From NCBI GenBank assembly GCA_963844205.1, contig CAWJNK010000001.1:1-64000 (forward strand): 64,000 bases of DNA. The letters are read 5' to 3'. The stretch is from DASSUW01 sp963844205 (GTDB lineage Bacteria > Actinomycetota > Thermoleophilia > Solirubrobacterales > Solirubrobacteraceae). The notes beneath the pieces were generated by a model, which searched no databases, was not told the DNA's origin, and saw nothing but the letters and a program-made list of their open reading frames with translations. The position numbers were made by a program, and so were the translations under genes. This document shows, piece after piece, positions 25,020 to 33,132 of this stretch; the first letter of the stretch is position 1; each line of letters starts with the position of its first letter.

Positions 25020-26210
25020 ATGCCGATAGAGGGTGAAGCCGGGATGGATCCTGGCCAAACGCCTTCAGACCCCCCTTCCGTGACGAGCGATGATCGCCTG
25101 ATGCCGACGCATGCGCCACCCTCCAGCGCCCCGTCGGCACCCCGTGCCGCATCCGGCTCCCGAGAGCCGTACTCCGTCGTGGGCCGATCGCGCAACGAGG
25201 GTCACGGCAAGCGGCTGACCGCCGCGTTCGAGGCACTTGAGGTGTTCCCGGCGCTTGCGGAGTCGCGCAACCGGCTGCTCGCGATCAGCTCCGAGGAGCG
25301 GCCCTCCACCGGGGAGCTCGTGCGCGCCATCGAGTCCGACGTCGCGCTCGTGATCTCGGTCCTGCGGCTGGCCAACGGCCTCGAGTCGCCGCGGCGCGGG
25401 CAGGTCGAGTCGATCGTCGGCTCGGTCGAGGTGCTGTCGCCAGAGGCCGTGCAGCGCCTGGCCAGCAACGCCGAGACGTTCGAGTTCTTCGAGCGCGGCA
25501 AGACGTGGGATGCGGCGCCCGAGCGGTTCCGGCTGCACGCCGTCGCCGTCCAGCGCGCGGCCGACCGGCTCGCCGCCGCGTCCGGCTACGCGCATCGCGA
25601 CCGCCTGCTCGTCACCGCGCTGCTGCACGACGTCGGCAAGCTCGTGCTCATGCACGCCTACCCGGGCTATCCGCGCCAGGTCCACGGCCCCGCGCGCACG
25701 CCGGAAGAGCGGCTGCACTACGAGCGGCGAGAGCTGGGCGTCGACCACGCGCTGGTCGGCGGCGTGCTCGCCCGCCGGTGGAACCTGCCGAAGGCCGTCG
25801 CGTCGGCGATCGAGCGCCACCACGCCGAGGACGCGCAGGGCGACAGCGCCTTCGTGCGGCTGGCGGACATGCTCGCGCACTACTCGCAGGGTTCGCCGGT
25901 CTCCTCGACCGAGCTGCTGAAGGCGGCCCGCGCGGTGGGCTTCGGCCCGAGCGAGCTGCGCTCCGTGCTCTACGACCTGCCGTACCCGAGCAAGGACCGC
26001 CCGCGGTCGGTGGAGCCGTGCCCGCTCTCCACGCGCGAGCTCGAGGTGCTCAAGCGCCTCGCGCAGGGCATGGTCTACAAGCAGATCGCGCTCGAGCTCT
26101 CGCTCTCCACCAGCACCGTGCGGACGCACCTGCACAACATCTACGGCAAGCTGGGCGCCGTCGACCGCGCCCAGGCCGTGCTGCACGCCACCGAGCGCGG
26201 CTGGCTCTAG
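25020..26210 (+). CDS. HDOD domain regulator with C-terminal LuxR-type HTH
   Basis: 396 residues from the ATG at 25020; ATG 25044 or a TTG at 24972 overlapping the gltX stop are alternatives. Residues 1-60 are a disordered Pro/Ser/Ala tail. An HDOD domain (about 65-300) follows, with the helical 'SVLRLANGLESPRRGQVESI' and a partly conserved HD pair in 'TALLHDVGKLVLMHAYPGYP'. The last 65 residues are a GerE/LuxR helix-turn-helix ('LSTRELEVLKRLAQGM', then 'STSTVRTHLHNIYGKLG'). HDOD proteins sense cyclic-di-GMP or other signals without known catalysis; fusion to a DNA-binding domain makes this a candidate one-component transcription factor. The gene begins close behind gltX and may be co-transcribed. 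Confidence 0.85.
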   Translation: MPIEGEAGMDPGQTPSDPPSVTSDDRLMPTHAPPSSAPSAPRAASGSREPYSVVGRSRNEGHGKRLTAAFEALEVFPALAESRNRLLAISSEERPSTGELVRAIESDVALVISVLRLANGLESPRRGQVESIVGSVEVLSPEAVQRLASNAETFEFFERGKTWDAAPERFRLHAVAVQRAADRLAAASGYAHRDRLLVTALLHDVGKLVLMHAYPGYPRQVHGPARTPEERLHYERRELGVDHALVGGVLARRWNLPKAVASAIERHHAEDAQGDSAFVRLADMLAHYSQGSPVSSTELLKAARAVGFGPSELRSVLYDLPYPSKDRPRSVEPCPLSTRELEVLKRLAQGMVYKQIALELSLSTSTVRTHLHNIYGKLGAVDRAQAVLHATERGWL

Positions 26211-26563
26211 CCCGCGCGTCGGGCGGCGGTGCGGCGGCGGACGTGGATCGCGATGGCGATCGCGATGCCGGCGGCGTCGATCAGCAGGTCGACGGGCGAT
26301 CCGTGGCGGCCCTCCACGAACGTCTGGTGGTACTCGTCGGTGATCGCGTAGCCGATGGCAATCAGCGCCGCGGGCAGCGGGCTCGGTCGGCCGAGCGCGC
26401 GGTGCCAGAGGTACCAGAGCAGCCCGAACTCGGCCATGTGCGCGGCCTTGCGCAGGATCGTGTCCCACACCCCGAGGCCGGTCCCCAGGTCCGGCTGGGC
26501 GCTGAAGAAGAAGATCACGGCCATCAGCGCGAGCGGCGGGCTGAGGAGGGAGATCGCGCGCAT
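26207..26563 (-). CDS. VanZ family membrane protein
   Basis: 118 residues with three or four hydrophobic segments. VanZ-like signatures are visible: 'FFFSAQPDLGTG', 'KAAHMAEFGLLWYLW' (H-x-x-E-F) and 'DEYHQTFVEGRHGSPVDLLID' in the second half. The family was named for low-level teicoplanin resistance in enterococci, but chromosomal members are widespread and mostly of unknown function. The ATG at 26563 is the family start; a farther Met would add 15 odd residues. It overlaps the 3' end of the HDOD gene by 4 bp (convergent). Confidence 0.85.
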   Translation of the reverse strand: MRAISLLSPPLALMAVIFFFSAQPDLGTGLGVWDTILRKAAHMAEFGLLWYLWHRALGRPSPLPAALIAIGYAITDEYHQTFVEGRHGSPVDLLIDAAGIAIAIAIHVRRRTAARRAG

Positions 26564-26594
26564 CGGCCGGTGATGGTGGCAGGATGAGGGGCCG

Positions 26595-26987
26595 ATGCTC
26601 TCGATCACGACGAAGTCCCCCTACGCGGTTCGCGCACTGACCGAGCTTGCCCGCAGCGGCGGGCCTGGGCCCGTGCCGATCGGCGAGCTCGCCCGGCGCC
26701 GCGACATCCCGGTGCAGTTCCTCGAGCAGTTGTTCGCGGCGCTGCGGCGCGCGGGGATCCTCAAGTCCCAGCGCGGGGTCAAGGGCGGCTACTCGTTCGC
26801 GCGCGAGCCGTCGGAGGTCACGGTGCTCGAGGTCGTCGAGCTGCTCGACGGGCCGTTCGGGTCGGGAGCCGAGTCCGTGTTCGCCGACGCCGCCGCGGCG
26901 GCCCGGGCGATCCTCGAGAACGCCACGATCGCGGATGTGGTCGAGCGCGAGAACCGCCAGGCGGGCGCGCACATGTACTACATCTGA
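26595..26987 (+). CDS. Rrf2 family transcriptional regulator lacking Fe-S cysteines
   Basis: 130 residues, a winged helix-turn-helix dimer. The N-terminus 'ITTKSPYAVRALTELAR' and the 'VPIGELARRRDIPVQFLEQL' recognition region are typical of Rrf2 proteins, followed by 'GGYSFAREPSEVTVLEVVELLDG'. The three cysteines that hold the iron-sulfur cluster in IscR and NsrR are absent, and there is no Cys in the protein. In this respect it resembles CymR, the Bacillus cysteine-metabolism repressor that works with CysK. cysK lies 3.7 kb downstream and cysE 10 kb downstream, so a cysteine role is possible but unproven. Confidence 0.88.
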   Translation: MLSITTKSPYAVRALTELARSGGPGPVPIGELARRRDIPVQFLEQLFAALRRAGILKSQRGVKGGYSFAREPSEVTVLEVVELLDGPFGSGAESVFADAAAAARAILENATIADVVERENRQAGAHMYYI

Positions 26988-26997
26988 GCGTCAGCGG

Positions 26998-27012
26998 ACC
27001 GAGCCGCTCGGT
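26998..27012. terminator. Perfect 6-bp hairpin between convergent genes
   Basis: ACCGAG-CCG-CTCGGT lies between the stop codons of the Rrf2 gene and the convergent PRC-barrel gene. There is no U-tract on either side, so it is at best a weak or factor-dependent terminator. Confidence 0.35.
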
Positions 27013-27027
27013 AAAGGTTGCTAAACG

Positions 27028-27390
27028 CTAGTAGTTCCCCGACAGCCAGTCCCAGGCGCGGCGGAGCTTGTCCTTGAGGTCGTCGGGCACGGTGTCGTCG
27101 GGGCCCGAGTCGAGCGTCGCCGGGTTCTTCGAGGGCTCCGGGAGCCGACCCGCGGCCTCCGCGGTCATCGCCAGCACCAGGCCGCGCTCGAAGATCGCCT
27201 CGACCTGCGTGGCGTCGGCGAACCGGTGCCCGCCCGGGCCGGTGCGCATGTCGACGACCACGCCGTCGAAGACGTCCGAGTCCTCGTCGGCGAGGACGTG
27301 CTCGACCTTGCCGACCTCCTGGCCGTCGGACGACACGACCGGCGTGCCGTCGGCGAGGACGAGGTACGAAGCCGGGTTGCCGAGGTCCAT
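27028..27390 (-). CDS. PRC-barrel domain protein
   Basis: A 120-residue soluble protein. Residues 7-75 form a PRC-barrel-like beta fold ('GTPVVSSDGQEVGKVEHVLAD', then 'FDGVVVDMRTGPGGHRFADA'), found in ribosome-maturation and photosynthetic proteins and in many stand-alone actinobacterial proteins that bind partners rather than catalyse. The C-terminal 40 residues are acidic, then an amphipathic helix ending 'RAWDWLSGNY'. It is divergent from the Ser/Thr kinase with 39 bp between starts, so the two may share regulation. Confidence 0.8.
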   Translation of the reverse strand: MDLGNPASYLVLADGTPVVSSDGQEVGKVEHVLADEDSDVFDGVVVDMRTGPGGHRFADATQVEAIFERGLVLAMTAEAAGRLPEPSKNPATLDSGPDDTVPDDLKDKLRRAWDWLSGNY

Positions 27391-27429
27391 GGCGCCCGCG
27401 TACCCGGGGCGCCGCGTCACAATCCTCGT

Positions 27430-29025
27430 GTGCCCGAGCTCGAACCAGGTGACGAGTTCGCCGGCTGCCGCATCGAGGCGGTGGCCGGCCGCGGCGGCAT
27501 GGGCGTGGTCTACCGGGCCACGGAGCTCAGCCTGGGCCGACCGGTCGCGCTGAAGCTGCTGACACCCGAGCGCGCCCGGGACCGCGAGTTCCGCGAGCGC
27601 TTCCAGCGTGAGTCGCGCATGGCGGCCTCCATCGACCATCCCAACGTGATCCCCGTCTACGCGGCGGGGGAGCACGACGGGTCGCTCTACCTGGTGATGC
27701 GGTACGTCGGCGGGACCGACCTGCACGCGCTGCTGCGCGACCGCGGCGCGCTCGAGCCCGAGCACGCGGCCGACCTGATCTCGCAGGTGGCCGCCGCGCT
27801 CGACGCCGCGCACGCGGCCGGCCTCGTCCACCGCGACGTCAAGCCCGCCAACGTGCTGCTCGCCGACGACCATGCCTACCTGAGCGACTTCGGCCTCACG
27901 CGGCTGGCGGCGTCCGACACGTCGCTGACCGAGTCGGGCCGCTGGATCGGCACGGTGGAGTACAGCTCGCCGGAGCAGCTGCGCGGCGAGCAGACGGACG
28001 CCCGCGCCGACGTCTACTCGCTCGGCTGCGTGTTGTTCGCGGCGCTGACCGGGCGGCCGCCGTTCACGTGCGGGACGGTCCCGGCGACGATGCTCGCGCA
28101 GGTCAACGATCCTCCGCCGAGGCCGTCCGAGCTCGGCGTGCCGAGCGAGTTCGACCGCGTGATGGCGCGCGCTCTCGCGAAGCGGCCGGACGATCGCTAC
28201 CCGTCGGCGGGCGACCTCGGTCGCGCCGCGCTCGGGGCCGCGCGCGGCGAGCCGGTGACGGAGTCGGAGCGCAGCGTGGCGGTCGGGTCCGCCGCGCCGG
28301 GGGGCGCGGGGAACGGCGACGCGACCGCCGTGTTGCCCGAGGAGGAGGTCACGGCCTGGGACCCGGCGGCGCACGAGGAGACGGAGGTCACGGCCTGGGA
28401 CCCGGCGGCGCACGAGCCGGCGGGCGCCGCGCACAGGCCCGCGGGCGCCGCGCGCGAGCCGGCGGACGCTGCGCACAGGTCCGCGGGCGCCGCGGCCGAG
28501 CCGGTGGCCGGCGCGGGCACGCCCGCGGGCGACCGCCGGGTCATCCGCCCCCGCCGGTGGCCGGCCCGCGCGGTCGTCGTCACCGCGGCGTTCCTCGCCC
28601 TCGTGGCGGTCGGGCTCGTCGCCGGGGTGCTGTTCGGCGACCCCGGCTCGGCGGCGCGGACCGGGCCGCTGAGCGAGGACGAGGTGCGCGACGTCGCCCA
28701 CTCCTTCGCCGCCGCGTATGCCGAGGAGGACCCGGCGGCGCTACGCGCGACGCTCTCCCGCAACGTCGTCCGCACGCTGCCCGGCGGGACCAGCCACGGG
28801 CGCGATCAGGTCGTCGACCAGTACGAGCGCCAGTTCGACGGCAAGGTCGGCGGCTACGAACTCGACGACCTCGACGTGCAGGCGGGTCGCGCGGGGCGGG
28901 CGAGCGGCTCCTACCACGTCGAGCGCGACGGCGGCGATCCCTACGACGGCACGATCGTCTTCGGCGTCGTGCGGGAGCGCGGCGAGCCGAGGATCGCGCT
29001 GATCGCCGCCACGCCCGCGTCCTAG
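27430..29025 (+). CDS. Transmembrane serine/threonine protein kinase with NTF2-like ectodomain
   Basis: 531 residues. The cytoplasmic Hanks-type kinase domain (about 10-270) is complete: 'GRGGMGVVYRA' glycine loop, Lys42, 'HRDVKPANVLL' (134-144) and 'DFG' (153-155). A low-complexity linker (about 300-370) has a doubled 'EVTAWDPAAHE' and Ala/His/Pro repeats. One transmembrane helix (about 379-402) leads to an extracytoplasmic domain of ~120 residues resembling SnoaL/NTF2 ('VAHSFAAAYAEEDPAALRATL'). Most actinobacterial kinases of this kind carry PASTA repeats outside; here a PASTA lipoprotein is encoded by the convergent neighbour, whose gene overlaps this one by 4 bp. The GTG at 27430 has no Shine-Dalgarno sequence. 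Confidence 0.9.
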   Translation: MPELEPGDEFAGCRIEAVAGRGGMGVVYRATELSLGRPVALKLLTPERARDREFRERFQRESRMAASIDHPNVIPVYAAGEHDGSLYLVMRYVGGTDLHALLRDRGALEPEHAADLISQVAAALDAAHAAGLVHRDVKPANVLLADDHAYLSDFGLTRLAASDTSLTESGRWIGTVEYSSPEQLRGEQTDARADVYSLGCVLFAALTGRPPFTCGTVPATMLAQVNDPPPRPSELGVPSEFDRVMARALAKRPDDRYPSAGDLGRAALGAARGEPVTESERSVAVGSAAPGGAGNGDATAVLPEEEVTAWDPAAHEETEVTAWDPAAHEPAGAAHRPAGAAREPADAAHRSAGAAAEPVAGAGTPAGDRRVIRPRRWPARAVVVTAAFLALVAVGLVAGVLFGDPGSAARTGPLSEDEVRDVAHSFAAAYAEEDPAALRATLSRNVVRTLPGGTSHGRDQVVDQYERQFDGKVGGYELDDLDVQAGRAGRASGSYHVERDGGDPYDGTIVFGVVRERGEPRIALIAATPAS

Positions 29026-29573
29026 CAGCTCTTCCGGAACTCGGCCTTCACGGTCGTGCCGCGCCGGACCTCCGTGCCAGCGGCCGGCTCCTGGTCGCAC
29101 GCCCCAGGCTCGCCCGGGAGCAGCTCGTCGAGCAGGCCGCCGCCGATCGTCGGCGCCAGCACGAGGCCCGACTCCTCGAGCCGCGACTCCGCCTCCGCCA
29201 CCTCCAGGCCCCCGATGTCGGGCACCTCGACCGGCAGCTCGCGCGTGACCCTGACCGCCGTCATCGCCGGTCCCCGCCCGCGCGCGGTTGCGATCACGTC
29301 GATCACGTTCGCTCCGGGCTGCAGCTCGACCACCGAGCTGAAGGTTCCGCCGACCGTGTCGGCGTGCCGGCCGAGCACCATCACCGCCGCGCCGCCCGGC
29401 TCCACGGTCCCGCGGACCTCGACCGTGTCGCTCCGCACCACGGCGTTGTCCGCGGGCGAGTCCACGTCCAGCTCGACCGCCAGCGGCGCCCGCTGCGCGC
29501 GCTCCTCATCGCCGCCGCCGCAGCCGGTCGCGGCCGCGCACAGGCAGGCGAGAAGGAGGAACGAGCGGCGCAT
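29022..29573 (-). CDS. Lipoprotein with Ig-like and PASTA domains
   Basis: A 183-residue exported lipoprotein (signal peptide, lipobox ending 'AAATGC', Cys18 lipidated). Residues about 32-110 form an Ig-like or glucodextranase-B-like beta domain ('SPADNAVVRSDTVEVRGTV', then 'LQPGANVIDVIATARG'). Residues about 113-182 form a PASTA domain with 'VEVPDIGGLEVAEAESRLEE' and the closing 'PAAGTEVRRGTTVKAEF'. PASTA domains bind peptidoglycan muropeptides or beta-lactams and usually belong to kinases or penicillin-binding proteins. A ligand-sensing partner for the adjacent kinase is an attractive inference. Confidence 0.85.
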   Translation of the reverse strand: MRRSFLLLACLCAAATGCGGGDEERAQRAPLAVELDVDSPADNAVVRSDTVEVRGTVEPGGAAVMVLGRHADTVGGTFSSVVELQPGANVIDVIATARGRGPAMTAVRVTRELPVEVPDIGGLEVAEAESRLEESGLVLAPTIGGGLLDELLPGEPGACDQEPAAGTEVRRGTTVKAEFRKSC

Positions 29574-29588
29574 GGGGCGCCATTGAGG

Positions 29589-30575
29589 CTATCCGCGGTT
29601 GATGCCCGCGACGACCCGCCGCGGCTTGCGCGAGAAGAGGCGCTCCCCGCGATCCAACGCGTCACGGCGCAGCTCGTCCTGCCGCTCGTCGACGATCGTG
29701 TTCAGAAGCAGCGGCTCGCCCGGGGCAAGCGTGTCGGGCCGCTGGGCCGCGGCGTCACGCAGCACGGCAAGGTCGTGGTCGTCGCCCAGCGCGTCGGCCA
29801 GCTTGTGCGCGCGGCGCCCGATCTTCTTCATGCGCTTGGGCGCTTCCGGCCGCATGATCTGCGCGGCGTGCCACAGATCCTTGGCGCGCTTGCGCAGCTC
29901 GTGCAGCGCCTCGGCGTCGGGCTGCTCTTGCGCGCTGCGGTACGCGCGCCGCCCGCGCCGGTAGATCCGCCGGAAGCCTGTGGTGAGCGCGGCATCGTCG
30001 TCCGCGGCGTTCCAGCAGCCGACGCGCTCGCGCGCTGCTTCGAGGTCGGCGATCACCCCGGGGACGAGTGCGGGACTGCGGCGGATGCGCTCCCGCGCGC
30101 TCGTGGCCTCGGCGGCGAGCGCGGCACGGATGCCGGCGAACGCGTGTGGCGGGAGCTGCTCGCGATAGCGCTCGACGAGCTCGTCGAGCGTTTCGACCAC
30201 GACCTCGGCGTCGCGGGCCGGCGCGAGGCTGCGCCCCGCGTCGCGGAACGCGGCGTTCTCGCGGGCGTACGCGGTGTCTCCGATCACCTGTCGTCCGAGC
30301 CGGTTCGCGGCTCGGCAGCGCTTGACCGCCTTGCGCGCGTCATGGATCGCGGCGCCGAGATCGCCATCGCCGGTCTCACGCAGGCGATCGAGGGCGTCGT
30401 CGATCTGGCCGGTCACGACACGCAACATCGCCTCGCCGGCGGGCTCGTCTTCGTGGAGGCGGAACTCGCGCCGTTCGGCCTCCCGGCGCTCCGCACGATG
30501 ATGCACCAGCTTGCGCGCCACCGTGGCCGCCGCCATCCCGACGACCACCGGACCCTCGCGTGCCGCGATCGACAT
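29589..30575 (-). CDS. CHAD domain protein
   Basis: A 328-residue, strongly helical, Arg/Lys-rich soluble protein. The CHAD domain (conserved histidine alpha-helical domain) covers most of it, with the signature helix 'GAAIHDARKAVKRCRAANRL' near residue 75 and a second 'EALHELRKRAKDLWHAAQIM' near 222, each with the conserved His and basic residues. CHAD domains bind polyphosphate and localise to polyphosphate granules, usually beside CYTH triphosphatases. No CYTH gene is in this window, so it is a stand-alone CHAD protein. Confidence 0.88.
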   Translation of the reverse strand: MSIAAREGPVVVGMAAATVARKLVHHRAERREAERREFRLHEDEPAGEAMLRVVTGQIDDALDRLRETGDGDLGAAIHDARKAVKRCRAANRLGRQVIGDTAYARENAAFRDAGRSLAPARDAEVVVETLDELVERYREQLPPHAFAGIRAALAAEATSARERIRRSPALVPGVIADLEAARERVGCWNAADDDAALTTGFRRIYRRGRRAYRSAQEQPDAEALHELRKRAKDLWHAAQIMRPEAPKRMKKIGRRAHKLADALGDDHDLAVLRDAAAQRPDTLAPGEPLLLNTIVDERQDELRRDALDRGERLFSRKPRRVVAGINRG

Positions 30576-30680
30576 GTCCTGTGCCTACCCGGTGGGGCGC
30601 GCCCGTCATCGCCCTCGTATTCCCCACCCGCACGCGCGTTCGCTCCACCGCTTGCAGCGAGGGTTCGACGTGCGCCCCGG

Positions 30681-30686
30681 TAGGCT
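30681..30686 (+). promoter_or_regulatory. -10 element TAGGCT of cysK
   Basis: TAGGCT lies 12 bases before the ATG of cysK. No clear ribosome site is present, so the leader is absent or only a few bases long. Confidence 0.45.
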
Positions 30687-30698
30687 GATCGGGCCCGA

Positions 30699-31646
30699 AT
30701 GTCGCGAATCCCGACCAACATCGCGGACCACGTCGGCCGGACGCCCATGGTGCAACTGGCCCGCATCGCCCCCGAGGGAGTCGAGCTGTTCGCCAAGCTC
30801 GAGATGTTCAACCCGGGCGGCTCGGTGAAGGACCGGATCGGCGTGGCGATGATCGAGGCCGCCGAGGCGGAGGGCATCATCGAGCCGGGCCGGACCACGA
30901 TCGTCGAGGCCACGAGCGGCAACACCGGCATCGCGCTCGCCTTCGTGTGCGCTGCGCGCGGGTACGACCTCGTCCTGACGCTCCCGCAGGGCATGAGCCG
31001 CGAGCGCGAAGGCCTGCTGCGGCTCTACGGCGCGCAGGTCCAGGTGACCGAGTCGATGGGCGGCATGAACGAGGCCGTCGCGGCTGCCCAGGCGCTGGCT
31101 CGCGACGACGACGCCTGGCTGCCCGACCAGTTCTCCAATCCCGCTAACCCGGAGGCGCACCGGCGTACCACCGGCCCAGAGATCTGGGAGGCGCTGGACG
31201 GCCGGATCGACTACCTCGTCGCGGGCGTTGGCACGGGCGGCACGATCACCGGCGCCGGCTCGTTCCTGAAGGAGCGCGATCCGTCGGTCAAGCTGATCGG
31301 CGTCGAGCCCGCGAGCTCGCCGGTGCTCTCGGGCGGCGTCGCAGGGCCGCACAAGATCCAGGGCATCGGCGCGGGCTTCGTCCCGCCGGTGCTCGACCGT
31401 GAGCTGGTCGACGAGGTCATCCCCGTCGACGACGAAGACGCCATCGAGACCGCCCGGCTCCTCGCGCGCCGCGAGGGCGTGCTGGCGGGGATCTCGTGCG
31501 GGGCCGCGCTGTGGGCCGCGCTCCAGGTGGCCGCGCGCGAGGAGGCCCGCGGAGCCCGGATCGTCGTCGTGCTGCCGGACTCGGGTGAGCGCTACGTCTC
31601 GACGCCGTTCTTCGCGCCCGAGCCCGAGCGCGCGGGTACCGCTTAG
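30699..31646 (+). CDS. cysK: Cysteine synthase A (O-acetylserine sulfhydrylase)
   Basis: A 315-residue PLP enzyme making cysteine from O-acetylserine and sulfide. The PLP lysine is Lys44 in 'NPGGSVKDRIG'. The substrate loop is 'EATSGNTGIALAF' (about 70-82) and the phosphate-binding loop is 'GVGTGGTITGAGSFLK' (about 175-190). Length and motifs fit CysK rather than cystathionine beta-synthase, since there is no heme or CBS domain. Its substrate would come from CysE at 37.1 kb. The gene is monocistronic between CHAD and HNH genes. Confidence 0.95.
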   Translation: MSRIPTNIADHVGRTPMVQLARIAPEGVELFAKLEMFNPGGSVKDRIGVAMIEAAEAEGIIEPGRTTIVEATSGNTGIALAFVCAARGYDLVLTLPQGMSREREGLLRLYGAQVQVTESMGGMNEAVAAAQALARDDDAWLPDQFSNPANPEAHRRTTGPEIWEALDGRIDYLVAGVGTGGTITGAGSFLKERDPSVKLIGVEPASSPVLSGGVAGPHKIQGIGAGFVPPVLDRELVDEVIPVDDEDAIETARLLARREGVLAGISCGAALWAALQVAAREEARGARIVVVLPDSGERYVSTPFFAPEPERAGTA

Positions 31647-31651
31647 CGCGC

Positions 31652-31707
31652 ATCACACGCCCGACGGCTCGTCGCTCGCATCACACGCCCGGCGGCTCGT
31701 CGCTCGC
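31652..31707. repeat. 28-bp tandem duplication at the 3' end of the HNH gene
   Basis: Two adjoining 28-bp units (31652-31679 and 31680-31707), differing at one base. The second unit contains the stop codon and last codons of the HNH nuclease gene; the first lies just beyond. It is a recent local duplication that does not alter the protein. Confidence 0.85.
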
Positions 31708-33132
31708 GAACGGGGCGAACGTCAGCATGGCGTCGACCGCGAGCTCGAGGTCCATCCGGTCGTGGGACAGCGGGACGCACGCATCCGGGCGGCGGGTGCG
31801 CTTCAGCCGGCCGGGCGTGCCGCGCGGCGCGGCCGGGCAGTCCGGGATCCTGCGGCCGTCCGGACGGTGGAAGCTCAAGCCTCCGCCTGAGCGCCGCTCC
31901 ACGCGGTATCCGCCTTCATGCAGCAGCCGGTGATGCGTTCCGCACAGCTGCACGAGGTTGTCGAGGTCGGTCGGCCCGCCGTGAGCCCAGTGGTCGATGT
32001 GATGGGCGTCGACGAACCGTCGGGACCCGCAGCCCGGGAAGCGGCAGCCGCGATCGCGCGCATGAAGAGCACGGCGGAGCGCCGGTGGGATGCTCCGCGT
32101 CTTCCGGCCCATGCGAACCGGCGTGCCGTCGCGCTCGAGGACCCGGACGATGGATGCGTCGCATGCCAGGCGGCGCGCGGTCTCGGGCGCCAGCGGAGCG
32201 CCCGAGTCGAGCTCGCACCGGCCCGCTTCGCTGGCGCCGGACAGCGTTCCGCCCTCGACGTGCACGAGCACCAGATGCCGATCGCCGCCGCTGCGGGAAC
32301 GGTTCTCGCCGGCGAGGAACGAGTCCGCCACCGCCACGAGCGCCTCGGCGCGAGCCTCGGCCGGCGACATGCGAGCCGTTCCCGCGGGAACGTCCGGGTC
32401 GTCGCCACGCGTTCCCGCGGGAACGTTCGAGTCGTGGCCACGCGTTCCCGCGGGAACGTCCGCGTCATCGCCACGCGTTCCCGCGTAATCGACCGCCTCG
32501 TCGCCAGGCGTTCCCGCGGGAACGTTCGACGCGCCCTCGCCGAGTCGCGCCGCCGCCTCGTCCTGCGCGGCCTGCAGCGCCGCGACGATCAGCGCGCCTT
32601 CCTCGGCCGGGAGCCGCCCGCGGATCAGAACGCTGCCGTCGTCGTCATGGTCGATCGCAAGCCAGCGCTCCGCGCGCCCGCCGCACGCGGCCCGCTCGGC
32701 GGCGACGACGCCGCGGTAGGCGCGCAGGAGACGCTCCAGCTGCGACGCCGTGGCGTGGCGGGCGAGATCGAGCAGGTCGGACTCCTGCTCGACGTTCTCC
32801 ACGCGCGTGAGCGCGCGCACCTTCGAGAAGCTCAGCTCACCCTCGGCGAACGCCGCGCGGATCAGCGGTAGCTCACCGAGGCGCCGCGCGACGCGCACGT
32901 GCTCGCGCGCGGGCCCGGGCGCGATCCCGCACTGCCACGACACCCAATGCGCGCACGACCGGCAGCCCCACTGCGCCCATCCCTCGCGCGCGTCGTACTC
33001 GGCGACCAGCTCCAGCCACCGGCACGTCGCGGCGTGGATCTGCGACGCCAGCGACGTGATCTCCCGCTCGAGCACCTCCAGCGGCCACGCCGCCGTTCCG
33101 TCCGACCCGACATCTATCACTTGCGAACACAT
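31681..33132 (-). CDS. DUF222 / HNH endonuclease (13E12-repeat-type)
   Basis: A 483-residue nuclease-type protein. Residues about 10-180 form the helical DUF222 (13E12 repeat) domain ('WAQWGCRSCAHWVSWQCGIA', then 'GELSFSKVRALTRV'). A repetitive insert at about 204-255 carries VPAGT-R-G-D-D units. The C-terminal HNH endonuclease domain (about 355-430) has the zinc/HNH residues in 'RDRGCRFPGC', 'DAHHIDHWAHGGPTDLDNLV' and 'LCGTHHRLLHEGGY'. The family occurs in many copies in actinobacteria and is associated with mobile or SOS-linked loci. A perfect LexA-type box covers its start codon, so induction by DNA damage is expected. Confidence 0.92.
   Translation of the reverse strand: MCSQVIDVGSDGTAAWPLEVLEREITSLASQIHAATCRWLELVAEYDAREGWAQWGCRSCAHWVSWQCGIAPGPAREHVRVARRLGELPLIRAAFAEGELSFSKVRALTRVENVEQESDLLDLARHATASQLERLLRAYRGVVAAERAACGGRAERWLAIDHDDDGSVLIRGRLPAEEGALIVAALQAAQDEAAARLGEGASNVPAGTPGDEAVDYAGTRGDDADVPAGTRGHDSNVPAGTRGDDPDVPAGTARMSPAEARAEALVAVADSFLAGENRSRSGGDRHLVLVHVEGGTLSGASEAGRCELDSGAPLAPETARRLACDASIVRVLERDGTPVRMGRKTRSIPPALRRALHARDRGCRFPGCGSRRFVDAHHIDHWAHGGPTDLDNLVQLCGTHHRLLHEGGYRVERRSGGGLSFHRPDGRRIPDCPAAPRGTPGRLKRTRRPDACVPLSHDRMDLELAVDAMLTFAPFASDEPPGV
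32378..32523. repeat. 33-bp tandem repeat with a 14-bp palindrome, inside the HNH gene
   Basis: GTTCCCGCGGGAAC occurs at 32378, 32411, 32444 and 32510, with a degenerate copy at 32477: five units at exactly 33-bp period (11 codons). The palindrome is perfect in four units, although the encoded VPAGT would tolerate synonymous change, so the DNA itself may be under selection or recently amplified. Confidence 0.9.

Noticed and set aside
32378..32523. CRISPR-like array
   Set aside because: The units are directly repeated at 33 bp within a coding frame, with near-identical intervals rather than unique spacers, and no cas gene is present. The 24-bp array at 9697-9792 was rejected for the same reasons.
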